Of a stretch of 64,000 bases of DNA, positions 24,781-36,420 are shown in pieces (the first letter of the stretch is position 1; every line of letters starts with the position of its first letter). The notes under the pieces are model-generated. The model did not search any database, had not been told where the DNA came from, and saw only the letters and a program-made list of their open reading frames with translations. The DNA comes from Perca fluviatilis (taxonomy: Eukaryota; Chordata; Actinopteri; Perciformes; Percidae). The DNA is taken from NCBI RefSeq assembly GCF_010015445.1, contig NC_053118.1, positions 15,358,437-15,422,436 on the forward strand. The letters run 5' to 3'. A program made the position numbers and the translations under genes.

Positions 24781-25375
24781 AAGTGCGCGCTAGACAAAGG
24801 AACACAGACAGAGTGTGGTTTCCTCTGCTGTAAAAGGCTTTGGGTGAAGCTGTGAATAAACGGTTTTCAGTTGGCCCTAGATGGAAAGTTCCTTTACTGA
24901 TAAGGAGAGCTAGAGGGCTGAGGAAGAGGGCAGGTGAGAGAGAGAGAGAGAGAGACAATTGAGTTGGAGGGGCCACTGCGGGTTTCCACCAAGGTGACAG
25001 TTGAGTAATATCAGTGTTGCTATTACAAGAAACAACACCACCGACATCCAAAATCAGGTCAGAGAGGCGTTTAAGGATGCAGATAACTGTTGAAAACAAT
25101 ACAGATTTTGAGTTAGTTTTTTTTGTTTTTGCTGTACGTAATTCACTTGCTGTCAAACTAAATAATGATTTTCCATAATAAACAAAAGGTACATTATTAA
25201 GAAATAGAAAATGATGTGTTCATGCCGAATGGGCTGTGTGTCTAGTGTGATGTCTTCCTTATGTCAACTTTTGTGGTATATCCAATATCTGATATTATAG
25301 CTTTAATAAAATACATTATTACAGTAAGAAAAAATAAGAAAATGAAATCAATTAAGAAATGAAATTGAAAGAAAG
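24780..25375. other. Intergenic, no gene recognised
   Basis: A short GA run lies near 24936-24954. The 146-codon minus-strand frame (24716-25156) begins in the sequence and ends in the GT repeat, and resembles no protein I know. Confidence 0.5.
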
Positions 25376-25384
25376 AACAGTTTA

Positions 25385-25850
25385 ATTTACTCTGCTCATG
25401 GATTACCCATTATTACACAGAAACCAGTGCTTAAATTACCAAATAGCCCCCCATAAAGCACCGTAACTTTCTAATCTGTTTATAATTAGCATTTCAATGA
25501 TCCTACACATTAATGGCCGACCTTCAAGAACTCTGACCCGGCTCTAATTAGCGCTAATATCCGATCATTGCCATATATGAAACTAGCCATGACCAAACAA
25601 ATGGACCTCAGGTACAGCTAATTTCTGGAGCAATTATCTTTTCATGTTGAGAGATTTAGCTGATTATCTGCGCAATTTCACACCGTTTTTTCCCCCCAGT
25701 GTGATTCTAAATGACATTACATTATAAAAAAAAGTATATTTTTAATCACTTTGCAAAGCCCGGCCCTGTGCAGAAGATGTTTGGTCATGTGGAAATGCGC
25801 TAAATGCCCGTCAACTCAACTGCACGTAAGTATGTGATGCCCCAGTGTTT
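25385..25850. promoter_or_regulatory. Candidate conserved non-coding element (strong)
   Basis: About 460 bp of complex sequence dense in homeobox and other factor cores: GTTTATAATTAGCATTTC, CACATTAATGGCCG, GCTCTAATTAGCGCTAATAT, ACAGCTAATTTCTGGAGC and TTAGCTGATTATCTGC. It has no microsatellites or frames and looks like the ultraconserved-type sequence around Iroquois genes. Conservation is the missing test. Confidence 0.4.
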
Positions 25851-26555
25851 TACCACAGTGAACACTTTGAATATATGAAAGCAGCATTACCATTTCATTG
25901 GTCTTTTTAATCATTTATTTAGAAAAAGGGGAACAAAGATGCAAAGGTGTGACAAGATTGCAACAATTTGTGCACTAAATTCAGATTATGTTATGTGTTT
26001 ATTATTTGTAGGCCAATATCCTGAGAATCCTTGAACTATGATTCAACTTTTGAGTTGATCTAGATTTGAAAAAACACATTTCATGTGTCATGACTTTTTA
26101 TAGCGGTTGAATCAGACAAATTGCTTAAAACCAGCTGGATTGAAATGTGTTTTTACACACTGACAAAACTATACTAATATACTGTACCACACTGTACCAG
26201 GACTGTATTCAAACATGAATGGTGGCCAAACTGTGTAATTCAGCTAAATGTACTGTACTTCAAGCCGTTAGGGTTAGACATCCTGTGGGCAGAGGACTGA
26301 AAACAATGATTATAAGGTATGTCAGTGAGAAAATTACTACAGCATATAGGAAGCTGCCTGTGTGGTCCAATAACACTGATTTAAATGTCCCCATTAGAGC
26401 CGGTGACAGAAAGCACAATGGCAGTTTGCAGACTGGTTATAAACAGTGATTAGATGCAGGTGTAAGGGTCCTTTACACTTCAGTCAAAGCAGCGGATTTG
26501 GGAAATGGGAATTGTTGTAGGGTTATATAACTAAAAGAGAAAAACATTTAATATC
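25851..26555. other. Intergenic, no gene recognised
   Basis: AT-rich sequence without distinctive structure. Confidence 0.5.
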
Positions 26556-26559
26556 ATTG

Positions 26560-26825
26560 ATAAAATAGTTCCCACATCACACTGAAGTGCTCCCCCTCAG
26601 CTTCACCCTCTGCTGTGTGCTTCTTCATGTTAACAGATATGCATGACGGCGGCAGTGTGATTTCCCCTCCAGAAACGCCGCCTTTAATTCACTGATTTTC
26701 AATAATGAGAACATTAATTGTAACGCTTTGTATCACTAATGCTTTTGATTGCTAATCTTATCAATCCTGCACAACACACGGTTGATCAAATGAACACATT
26801 TCCTGTGGTGGGTCTTGGGAGAGAA
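26560..26825. promoter_or_regulatory. Candidate conserved non-coding element (strong)
   Basis: Balanced, complex sequence: CATGACGGCGGCAGTGTG, GCCGCCTTTAATTCACTG, GAACATTAATTGTAACGC, ATTGCTAATCTTATCAATCC. It has several TAAT cores and a GATA-like TTATCA word. It ends at a poly-A run (26823-26839). Inferred enhancer. Confidence 0.4.
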
Positions 26826-27260
26826 AAAAAAAAAAAAAAGTTACTGGATTATAAAAGAAAAATAAGCAGTTGAGTTAAATGTGAAAGTTAAGAGGGAAAT
26901 GAAAGAGATAGAAAAAAAAGTCATTTAAGAAAATAAAAGCAACAAAACAGGTTCTGAATTTCAATTGTGGTGCTAAGACGCAATGATCTAAACCGTCAGT
27001 TCACCTTAGTTTACTTGTGTGCAACTTTTAAAAAAAATCTCCAAGGAAAATACCAGGAAATTTAAATTAAGAACATTTATGAAATTATCCGTTATTACTG
27101 CAATTAAATTAACCGAATACTAAGCATGAGAACAAGCAAGATCATTTTATTTATTTGCTTGAGAGAAAATGGAAATTAGGAAATTCAGTCACGTCCATCC
27201 CAATAAAACATTTTCACATTACTTTTTTTAAATTGGCTTATATACACTATTTGAAGCCAT
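26826..27260. other. Intergenic, A-rich
   Basis: Poly-A-rich sequence with TTTAAATT words. No gene was recognised. Confidence 0.5.
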
Positions 27261-27269
27261 AGTGAGCAA

Positions 27270-27500
27270 AAGCAAAGCGAGTGGGGGTTGTTTGGTGGTG
27301 GGGGGGATCCACCTCGCTAAGAGATCATTTCAAAAATGCATCCTCATAAATTGTCATCCCATCCTCCACTCGTCCAAATGTGTATTTTTCTAATGCATGA
27401 GAGGCCATATTCAAATGAAGGAGGGGAAGACCTTTCACACTACGGCGGGCTATAATGGGGGAAAGCTTAGCATAACTTCTGTCTGATTTCCAATGCAAAT
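27270..27500. promoter_or_regulatory. Candidate conserved non-coding element
   Basis: Complex stretch (CGCTAAGAGATCATTTC, ATGCATCCTCATAAATTG, TTCTAATGCATGAGAGGCC, CGGGCTATAATGGGGG) after a short poly-G run. No frame. Inferred regulatory sequence. Confidence 0.33.
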
Positions 27501-28215
27501 ATTAGCAGTCAAGTTCAGTGTGTGGCTGCAGATTATAGTTTATCCCTCTCACACACCACAGAGTTCTTTTACGCTCTGGAAACATTTTTGCTTATCAGTG
27601 CAATGCAATGATCAACTCTCCTCACATCCTCTCAGTCCCTTGGAGACTTCAAGTGGGACTGGGGGGAGAGAGAGAGAGAGGGACAGAGAGAGAGACAGAG
27701 AGAGAGAGTCGGTGATAGGGGGGTTAACGGCAGAATAAGAGAGGGGGATGAAGAGGGAGAAAGAGAATAATCAACATTTAAATGTAGTCAGATCCACCCC
27801 AAACTTCAGCCACCACCCATGATTATTATTATTTTTTTTCTCTTCTTGTCTAAATCCTTAGTGCTTAAATCCTTAAATTAAACATCTTAATTGCTGTAAG
27901 CCTTACTATCAAATAGGGAATTACAAAGACCTCAGAGGAGTCTCGCCTCCTCCCCTTTCCCCAAACTCCCCTCTCCACTCCTAATAACATATCACATATT
28001 ATTGTTTATGTAATTACACTGTGTGAGATGCTGCAGCAACAGCCATCCTATCTCCCAAAGCTCTTCTTGTGTGTGAAATAGCATAAAGTCAGCACGACTG
28101 ATGAGTTGTCGCATCAAACAATAGATGGAGAACGGCGCAGATAATTCTATTAGCCTATAATGTTTTCTCATCGTTGTCCAGGGATATGCACAAAGCATTT
28201 GCTTTTATGTATATA
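27501..28215. other. Intergenic with GA-rich tract
   Basis: An imperfect GA run at about 27665-27710. 27880-28200 is complex non-coding sequence (CTTAATTGCTGTAAGCC, TCTATTAGCCTATAATG) that may also be regulatory. No gene was recognised. Confidence 0.45.
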
Positions 28216-28219
28216 ATCA

Positions 28220-28250
<31 letters not shown>

Positions 28251-28252
28251 AA

Positions 28253-28295
<43 letters not shown>

Positions 28296-28310
28296 ATTAA
28301 AAAAAAATTT

Positions 28311-28347
<37 letters not shown>

Positions 28348-28395
28348 TTAAATTTTTTTTTTTATTATAAAAAAAAAAAAAAAAAAGGTTTATTA

Positions 28396-28467
<72 letters not shown>

Positions 28468-28470
28468 TTT

Positions 28471-28507
<37 letters not shown>

Positions 28508-28535
28508 TTTTTTTTTTTTTTATATATATTTTTTC
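28220..28535. repeat. A/T homopolymer block, probable assembly artefact
   Basis: About 310 bp made almost only of long A runs followed by long T runs, with a few interruptions (GG at 28387-28388, scattered T or A). This is unlike a normal SINE tail or microsatellite. It is most simply explained by a badly resolved homopolymer or low-quality consensus, although a real poly-A/poly-T palindrome (for example two abutting retroposon tails) cannot be excluded. Confidence 0.75.
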
Positions 28536-28854
28536 TTCTGTACTCAATGATCCATCCATCTCTGGGACAATACACAGTTGTGTCGCTGTTCTGACAAAAA
28601 ACTGTAGAAAGTTACCGCCTCAATATGTTATGTTAATATACAATATGTATAGTACTGCAAAATGTGTGTTCTTTCACACAAGATAAGAATATGTGGTGCA
28701 CATAAAAGACAACGGAATACATCAACACCAAGGATTTTTAGGCTACTTTTGGAGCAATAAAGTGGTTTTTTAAATTGTGACAATATGTGTATGTTCCACA
28801 ATAGATTCACTTCCTCATTCTCAGTGTGTCGTGATGCGTGAGGTCAACCACGTC
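28536..28854. other. Intergenic, no gene recognised
   Basis: AT-rich sequence, nothing recognised. Confidence 0.5.
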
Positions 28855-28925
28855 CCCTCCCAGCTCTATCTCCTAAAACGTACGCTCCTATACAACTAAA
28901 CTGCATTCTCAATTAAATTTTGTAT
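28855..28925. repeat. Left arm of an outer inverted repeat
   Basis: TCTCCTAAAA and ATACAACTAAACTGCATTCT here reappear in reverse complement at 30180-30235. The two arms lie about 1.3 kb apart and enclose the foldback element at 29140-30006. They are probably the terminal repeats of an older element into which the foldback inserted. Between this arm and the foldback, GGAGACCGCGGTTTGTGTCC also looks like a teleost repeat phrase. Confidence 0.55.
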
Positions 28926-29139
28926 CCTGGATTATTATATAGGGAGGAGGTGGGGGTGGATGGGTTGGTGAAACAAACATGGGACTTTCACCTGGGAGAC
29001 CGCGGTTTGTGTCCTGTGTGAAACCAAAAGTCAATGTTTACTTAGTTTAATTAATGTACAGAAGAATAAGCAGCGTACAAAATTTATCTCATGTTAATTT
29101 ACGTACGCTAAAAAAATAAAAAAAATAAAAATGTAAGTA

Positions 29140-30006
29140 CGCAACTTAAAGTGATGGTTCGGAGTAATTTCACCCTGGGGTCCTTTGCACCATGACATCG
29201 AACCAAACAACCCCCCAGAAGCTTTTTTCACCTGGGTCGAACATTGGGAGAGTTAGCGTTATCAGCTGAATAGCTTAGCGCAGGGGCTAATGGATCCACA
29301 TTTGTATCTGGTAAGTTACCCCACTAATACAAATAGGTGATGCACTCATAAAACGATGGATTGGAAAGTTTGTAAGTACACCAGAAGTGTATGTAAATAA
29401 CACTTGCCTGTTGGCTTCTGCTCTCTGCTTTTGTTGCTGCTGCTGCTGCTACCGGGCAGTAAGAGTGCTTAGGGACATCTACAAATTACAACACCGAAAA
29501 GAGATACAACAAAAATATTTATTAATTTAACTTTTTTTTTAAAGTAAGTGCTGTAGTATAACTAGCAGGAGACAAGTTATAATTGAGGTAAGTTTGGAGA
29601 CATTACCTTATTTAATCATTAAATTAATAAATATTTTTGTTGTATCTCTTTTCGGTGTTATAATTTGTAGACATCCCTAAGCACTTGTTTTACTGCAAGT
29701 AGCAACAGCAGAGAGCAGAAGCCAACAGGCAAGTGTTATTTACATAAACTCCTGGCGTACTTACAAACTTTCCAATCCATCGTTTTATGAGTGCATAACA
29801 TATTTGTACTAGTGTAGAAGTTTGGTATCATTTCGGCCATTATTAGTGGGGTAATTTACGAGATACAAACGTGGATCCAGCTGATAACGCTAACTCTCCC
29901 AATGTTCGAACCAGGTGAAAAAAGCTTCTGGGGGGTTGTTTGGCTCGAGGTCATGGTGCAAAGGACCCTAGGGTGAAATTACTTTGAACCATCACTTTAA
30001 GTTGCG
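29140..30006. mobile_element. Large foldback (long inverted repeat) element
   Basis: The left half starts CGCAACTTAAAGTGATGGTT. The right half ends AACCATCACTTTAAGTTGCG, its exact complement. The arms stay paired for about 350-400 bp with small gaps: CAACCCCCCAGAAGC/GCTTCTGGGGGGTTG, TTGGAAAGTTTGTAAGTAC/GTACTTACAAACTTTCCAA and AGAGATACAACAAAAATA/TATTTTTGTTGTATCTCT. They are separated by a short central spacer near 29540-29620. TTAA lies just inside each end (29146-29149, 29997-30000), so a TTAA-targeting family is possible. No protein is encoded. Confidence 0.85.
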
Positions 30007-30179
30007 CAACAAACGTAGACCCAAAATATGATGTTTTCATAAACCTAACCAAGTAGTTTTGTTTCAATTCACAATGTTAACCACATGTTCAAAACTGTGA
30101 CCGTTTCCCAACATGCACCTGTCGCTGGTAAATGGATGTGTTGAAACGTGTTGAAAACCTAGACAAAACATTTTGCTAA

Positions 30180-30240
30180 ATGTAAATGAGAATGCAGTTT
30201 AGTTGTATGGGAACATCATTTTTTAGGAGACAGGGTGGCC
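30180..30240. repeat. Right arm of the outer inverted repeat
   Basis: AGAATGCAGTTTAGTTGTAT followed by TTTTAGGAGACAGGG is the reverse complement of sequence at 28868-28918, with some mismatches in the middle. See the left arm entry for interpretation. Confidence 0.55.
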
Positions 30241-30295
30241 CCACCGGCGTGGATACAGTTGAACATGAACCTGTTTAACCAGTCCATTACAAACT

Positions 30296-30585
30296 AGGGA
30301 TGCAACTAACAAATATTCTCATTATCTCTTAATCTGTCAAATACTTTTTATGAAATGTAAAAAAAAAAAAATAAAAAAAAAAGGACCACCACATGTTCCC
30401 AAGGCCATTATTATGAAATAAGACAGAAACAAGAAATGTTCAAATTTGAATTCAATTCATGTCAACTTTTGAGTTTGATTAATTAGATCATTCGATCATT
30501 AACATAGCTGATGATTCATGTTATGGTGAACTACTAATCCATTAATCGTCTAATTGTCTAATTGCAATAGATCATTTGTCCACAT
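30296..30585. mobile_element. Degenerate hAT-like MITE remnant
   Basis: It begins TAGGGATGCAACTAACAAAT, a familiar start of teleost hAT-like MITEs rich in ATTAATCG words. Related ATTAATCGTCTAATTG sequence occurs at about 30541. Ends and target duplication could not be defined, and poly-A interrupts it near 30360-30380. Confidence 0.4.
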
Positions 30586-33500
30586 TTGCGGCACTTGACT
30601 TATGTGCCCCCAAATGACTTTTATCAGTGGGTATATTTCTAGTTATAGTTATGACGTTGTTTGTTCGTTCTCAAAAAGCACTGGTTTTGTTTAAAAAATT
30701 AGCCATGTGCATAATATATCTGACTGTTGTGCCTCTAAACAATGAGTAGCAATGTATCAGTCAATAACAGAGCAAGAAGAGAAAACTGTTTATTTGTTTT
30801 GGTGGAATTTTATAATTAAATTATTATATTCCAACATTTACAGACTCGGCTGCAGCACTTTTGTTAGACTGTGTCGAACTACACACCAGAGGGGTGGGTA
30901 AACAGAGAGAGCAGTGTGGCAGCAGAGCCAATTAGAAGTTGCTTAAGGTCAGGCCAAGGCCCAAGGGAGTAGAGGAAACAATAAATAATTTGGAGGGTAA
31001 AAAGCAAAGTGTTGCCCAGTACAAAATGCATTGTGTTCTTTAAAGTCTTGACAATTTATTTTCCCTATGAATTATACATGTGAGACTCTGCTGCAAACAT
31101 GCGTTGCCCAGTGAGGGGGAGATAATCTTCAATCTTTGTAAGTACTTCAACAATGGTGTGTATGACAAACACTGGAAGAGATTTGGTGCTGGATGGAGAC
31201 GTGAAGTGCTCCCTGTATTGTAACGTCGCCCAGCAGATTTGGAAAACAACAATCCAACTGCACTTATCCTTAGCCAATGTTCACCGATTGTAAATGGGAA
31301 AAATACTGTTTTACAGCAGCTTGTGGTAACAGTCAGTTTTCAACTGATGCGAATGAACAACATGTAAAATCAATTAAAACAAAATAAATCTGTGTAGTTC
31401 AGGAAATTAAATTAATTTTTTGAATATTTGATTAATTTGGTAAAGAGCCAAACAATTTGAAGACAATCCCTGCATGTTGTCTAAGTTTACACAAACACTG
31501 GTATAAGTTGTCTAGCTGGGAGGAGTAATCAGTTTCCTGACTGTAAGCTGTGGCAATAATGAATACAGGCAGAGTGAGTGAACCTGAAGAGCAGCTTTTG
31601 TATTTAAAGTTTTCATCTGTGAGATTAAAAATTTCCAGTTGGATATATCACCGGGAACCTTTCTTTAGAAGCGTACATATCCTTTTCAAACCAAATCCAG
31701 TCACGCAGAGCCATTTTGCAGCATTCTACTTTTCCCTATTCTTGTTTTCCAAAACATTAGTCTTGCAAACTCTAATGCGTGCAAATGCAACAACTCAAGC
31801 ACGCTGCCTCTCTCCCTCTCTCTCTTTTCCTTTCTTTCCCTCGCACCTCCTCTCTCTGTGTTTAGAAGGCGGTGAGTAAATCATATGGTCAGGCTTGTGT
31901 AAAGCCAGAAAATAATGGGATCATATTCCTCTCTCTTCCGCCTATCAAAGTTTCTTACAAAAGCAAAAAGCTTCTACTTTCAATACCCAGGAAATTCTAA
32001 AGAGTCTGACAAATCAACATCCCTTGACAACTACATAATGTATGGCTTTTAGTATCTAGCCTGTGAAGCCCCATCACAGCCCATGATAGCTACATTGACT
32101 TACCTACACACTGTCAACGGCATTGGAAAGAATGCAAAAGGGATTGGAGTTTAGTTTACAGTGTATGAAAAGTACTTGAAAACACAAGTTAAGCAAAGGG
32201 CATTTGCTTTGCAAGCTTTGATGGACTTGGTAGATTTCACAACCAAAGATATCATTATTTATTTATTTTTTGGTTGGTTTACAAAGTAACGAGTGTAGAA
32301 AACAACCTCATGAAAATTCAGAATTGTGTCATTTGCGAATCGGAGACATCACAGCTTATACTTTTGATGCGACACGTGCATTGTTTGTCTGTCTTATCAA
32401 AAACTCCTTATGGGCTTCCAAATGTTTACAATTCTGTCTTGATATCTCTACCTAAAATACAACCGCTTGGCTTTTCTATAAGCAGTCAAATTCAGCAGAG
32501 ATGCTCCACGCTGTCTGATAAATAGCCGGACAGACTCCAACGTCAGATTTACCAGAAATGACAACTCCTTCCAAAACCAACTTGTCTTCTCTCCCTCCTT
32601 TTTGTGTCAGAAGTGTGTTTTCAAGGACATCTGGAAGCAGCGCAGGAGAACATGTTGCAGTATCTTTGCATGGTTGCACTCTTCGACAGCTGCAGCGCAT
32701 ATGGCGCCGCATAGAAATCATACGGAAATCATAACATGCCCCTTACTGTAATTGCATTGTAAAAATGCCCCCATATACACACTACACAATGTCAGAATAA
32801 CCAAAATAAATGATGGCAGACAGGAACTGCACTTCATAAAGCACACTCTCACACACACCACACCAATCAACAACCACGCATTAGGTTAGACACCTAATTT
32901 AAGTATCTATATAATTTAGTATATCATACATTTGTCAGGGTCTTCCTTTTTACTCATGCACACTCCCTCTAATCCAACATTTCCTGGGGTCAAAGTGGAA
33001 GTGGGTGGAAGCCATTTCCAGCAAGAGCCGTCTATTGCACGCGCCCTGATGGGGTTGATTAATCCGCAGCAACTATGGTTTGTCTTCTACAGCTGAGTGA
33101 ACAACTTCATTTCATCTGATGAGTTCAGGCTCAGGTCAGGGCGGTCCTCATCTGTGACATACCTCATCTGTGACATAACAACAGCCACACAATGAGAATT
33201 AATTTCTCTCACTCTGAAAACAACTACGCGGGTCTGGGACCTGGCTTTTGAGACTTTATATCGCAATTAGGATCAAACAAACTCGGACAGGAGTCATGCT
33301 TGAGTTATGCTGAAGTGACATCACGCGTATGTGTGCGCACACGGTTTTTGTTTTACTTTGTTCATTCTTCATGTGGCTTTGGTAATGTTGTTCAAGTGTA
33401 AACAATGATGGCTTTTTTCCAGGCCTTCTCTGCATTTGACAGATGATTGTTTGGAGTCTGCTCCTCTGTAGTTTCCGGCTCCCAGAAATGAATGTGCTGA

Positions 33501-34055
33501 ACACAAACAGGTGAAGCAATCTGCAATACTAATTTTCTCTAGAAAAAAAAAAAAAAAAAAAGTGGCGCTCGGGAAATCGAACTTCAAGCGAAGCTTGTCT
33601 TTGTTTCTGCGACCATCCATTCTGTAGTATGGGTTCCATTTGCATCTAATATTACCATGGCAAAATCAATGAAAACTATTTTTTGATTTCTGCATGGTTT
33701 GCCATCTGTTACCATACATCTGAATTCTACATCTCGAGTCTCTGAGAATTCACAACCATTTATCTTTTTTTTTCGCTCTCTTTTCCCCAACGCAGTCAAT
33801 CATAAAAGAAGAAAAAAATATGCCAAAACTCTGAGCTGGCCTCTCAAGCATCAGCAATGTGCAGAAGGCTTCGTCAAAATATTTAAACATAAGCAATATA
33901 AACCTCATGTCCTGAGCCCTGTGTGAACTTTTAGTTTGAAATTATACAGCCTTCGCATGCCACCAGAGGAATGTTAATGCAGGAACATACTGTGTATTTC
34001 ACTGATTCATCAGCACAAACATACACACATATAGGGTCATGTAGACTGAAGGCAT
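30586..34055. other. Intergenic, no gene recognised
   Basis: A long AT-rich stretch. Noted parts: a C/T-rich run (31808-31858), a tandem 15-bp repeat CTCATCTGTGACATA near 33148-33177, and a poly-A run (33543-33560). Open frames up to 109 codons carry no recognisable domain. Confidence 0.5.
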
Positions 34056-34059
34056 GGAA

Positions 34060-34580
34060 AAAATGAAGTGACTTTTAAATGGGTGAGCATTAATAAATCA
34101 GCAGGGCCTTTCAATAGACTATGTCCTGTTTCCGCTCAGTGCCTGTCTGCCGGGGCTTTGACAGAGAGAGTGCTGGCATTATTACAAATAAATATTGGTT
34201 TGAATATATGGCCCTGTCATAGCTTTGTATTATGGTTATGGTTTCTGGAATAATTGAATCTGTGCAGATTGTGATCTGGGTGAATTAATGGATTGTTCCA
34301 AGGGGGCCCGATGCGAAAAGAGGGGCTTCCAGGTTTGGCGATGGTGATGTGTGGGAATTCATTTCACTGTTTTGCACGGAAGGGCATATTGTAAAATGGG
34401 CGAGAGGTGTCTTGCGATGTATGTCACAGTCACTTTTATCCTGAGCGTTATGATGAAACTTGTGTGTCTGTTGGGGTTTGAAAGAACGCTGTGCGTTATC
34501 TTGGCTGTGGAATATTCATTGCTGCAATTATTCAAACCTGCAATGCTCCTGCCTGCGTTTGTGTGTACCGAAGAGACGAT
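34060..34580. promoter_or_regulatory. Candidate conserved non-coding element (strong)
   Basis: About 500 bp of complex, repeat-free sequence: GGTGAGCATTAATAAATCAG, CTGGCATTATTACAAATAAA, GGGTGAATTAATGGATTG, GGGAATTCATTTCACTG and GGAATATTCATTGCTGC. Homeobox cores are frequent and composition is balanced. The frame at 34351-34584 is not convincing as protein. Inferred long-range enhancer cluster. Confidence 0.4.
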
Positions 34581-36095
34581 ATAGTGTATGAAAAGTTCTT
34601 CACAATTGTCTGTACATAAATAAGCATCACATTATGAAAATCAACACACGGCTACATAAAACCTCACAGTTGATAAGAAATGCTACCTGCAAAGCGGGCA
34701 AGAATTCAAGATGTACTGTAAATAAATCCTGCAGTTTCACAGCCCTCCAAAGTTAAATCTGCTTTGATAAAGTTTTTTTTCTTTTTTCATTCGACTGTAT
34801 TCGACTGCACTTAATGTGAGCGAAAGAAAAAAAGAGATTTGTGAAAGAGACAAGGAAAACAGCCCAGAAGTTGTCAAGATTGAGACGACCGAGTACATGT
34901 CGCCTGTGCTCTATCCACCAGCACTCACACGAAACACGAGTCGGCCAGAGCAAAGACAAAGAGCTTGTCTCCTTCAAGCATGAAGGAAGACAGAGAGAGA
35001 ATATGTAACCATCCTTAAGTAATTTTGTTTACTGGCCCTGGCTTCTGTGCACTCGGGGTAAAGTCTCTAGGCACTCACCCATCTATTGAACAAAACTCAG
35101 CAAATTGGTACCTCAGGTTTATTTCTCTTTGAGCTCTCTCACCTGGGAGTCGGGGGAAGAATTGCCTTGTAGGCCTGAACTGCAAACAGCTTTCTCTCTG
35201 ATCTGCTCCCTTCGCCCTCACATTATTTGAACTGCATTTTCCCCTGGCATTCTGGGAACCGTTTGCTCTCTTTCTCTGTGTCGAAAAAGAAAAAAGCCTG
35301 TGTTCTTCATACATTTTTTAAAGTCTGGTGTATGTTCCCTCACGCAAACCCAAACACACACACACACTCATGCACACAGACGCACTTTCTTCTCTGTACT
35401 CGTTGACGCTTTCAGGCCAGTTCTGTCTCCGTTTTTTTTTTTTTACAGCAAGACGTCCACCAACTTGCCCCGATTTGTTAACACGTGTGGACGACATGAG
35501 CGCATTAGTGTCGGTTCTCTGTAAATTCAGTGTTAAGAAATGCCAGGACAAGTACAACACGGTGCTTTGATGAAGCTGTCAACAATCTATAATTCATCAC
35601 AACTTTGCTTGGCTTTACAGGCATCTCAATAAGTTTCTAAGCAAAACAGAAACGAATCAAATGAAAGCAGAAAGATCAGGAAAAAGAAACACACACACAG
35701 TGTTTATATTTAATGGCTTTTTGCTTTTGGAAATGCCACAACGCACTGGTCAGCATGTTCAGACAGGACCAGAGGAAGGAAAGGAGGATGGAAGACCAGA
35801 GAGGGAGGGCGGAGAGGGGAAAAAAAACTACTTCGTACAGGCACCTCTGGTTTGGTTTGTTCTCATTTTGTTATTTAGCTCCATAAAGAAAGAAAAAAAA
35901 AAAATGCTTTGGCCACCATCTTGTGGTATTTCCTGCTAATCCCCATAACCTCCTGCTCAGCGCTCTGTGTGTGTGTGTTTGCATGTACACATGTGCACCT
36001 GCGCGTGTGTTGGGGCTCTAGTTTCTAGTGTGTGTGGCCAAAATCTAAATCCATGCCAGGACAGCAATCCGGTCTGAAAACACAGCTCCTAATCC
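34581..36095. other. Intergenic, no gene recognised
   Basis: Includes a short CA run (35354-35366), a poly-T run (35432-35444) and an A run (35887-35902). Frames overlap on both strands and are not credible genes. Confidence 0.5.
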
Positions 36096-36099
36096 TTTA

Positions 36100-36420
36100 A
36101 CCTTCAGAACAAGAGGAGAGGCAAAACCAGCTGAAGGGCCCCGCGTGCGTGGTGGAGCAGAGGGAGAGAGACAGACACCCAACTAAGACCCGACCAGACC
36201 AGACCAGGAGGCCACTGATATTCATTCACTCTCCCCTTCTCCTCGAGGCAGGAAAATGGATTTCTATTTCTGGTGGCTTGATATCGCTGATCATGGTTCA
36301 TAGCCCCCTTTCAGGGCCTGGAGTTAACATCGCGGGCTGATGTCAGGATGCGAACACTGATCAGAGTCAGGGAGATGGGTCCTGATGGCCTTCCAATCTG
36401 CCAAAGCTGTGATGGCTGCT
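36100..36420. promoter_or_regulatory. Candidate conserved non-coding element
   Basis: Balanced complex sequence (GGCCACTGATATTCATTCAC, GCTTGATATCGCTGATCATG, GTTAACATCGCGGGCTGATG) with no repeat except a short ACCAGACCAGACCAG. Inferred regulatory. Confidence 0.3.
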
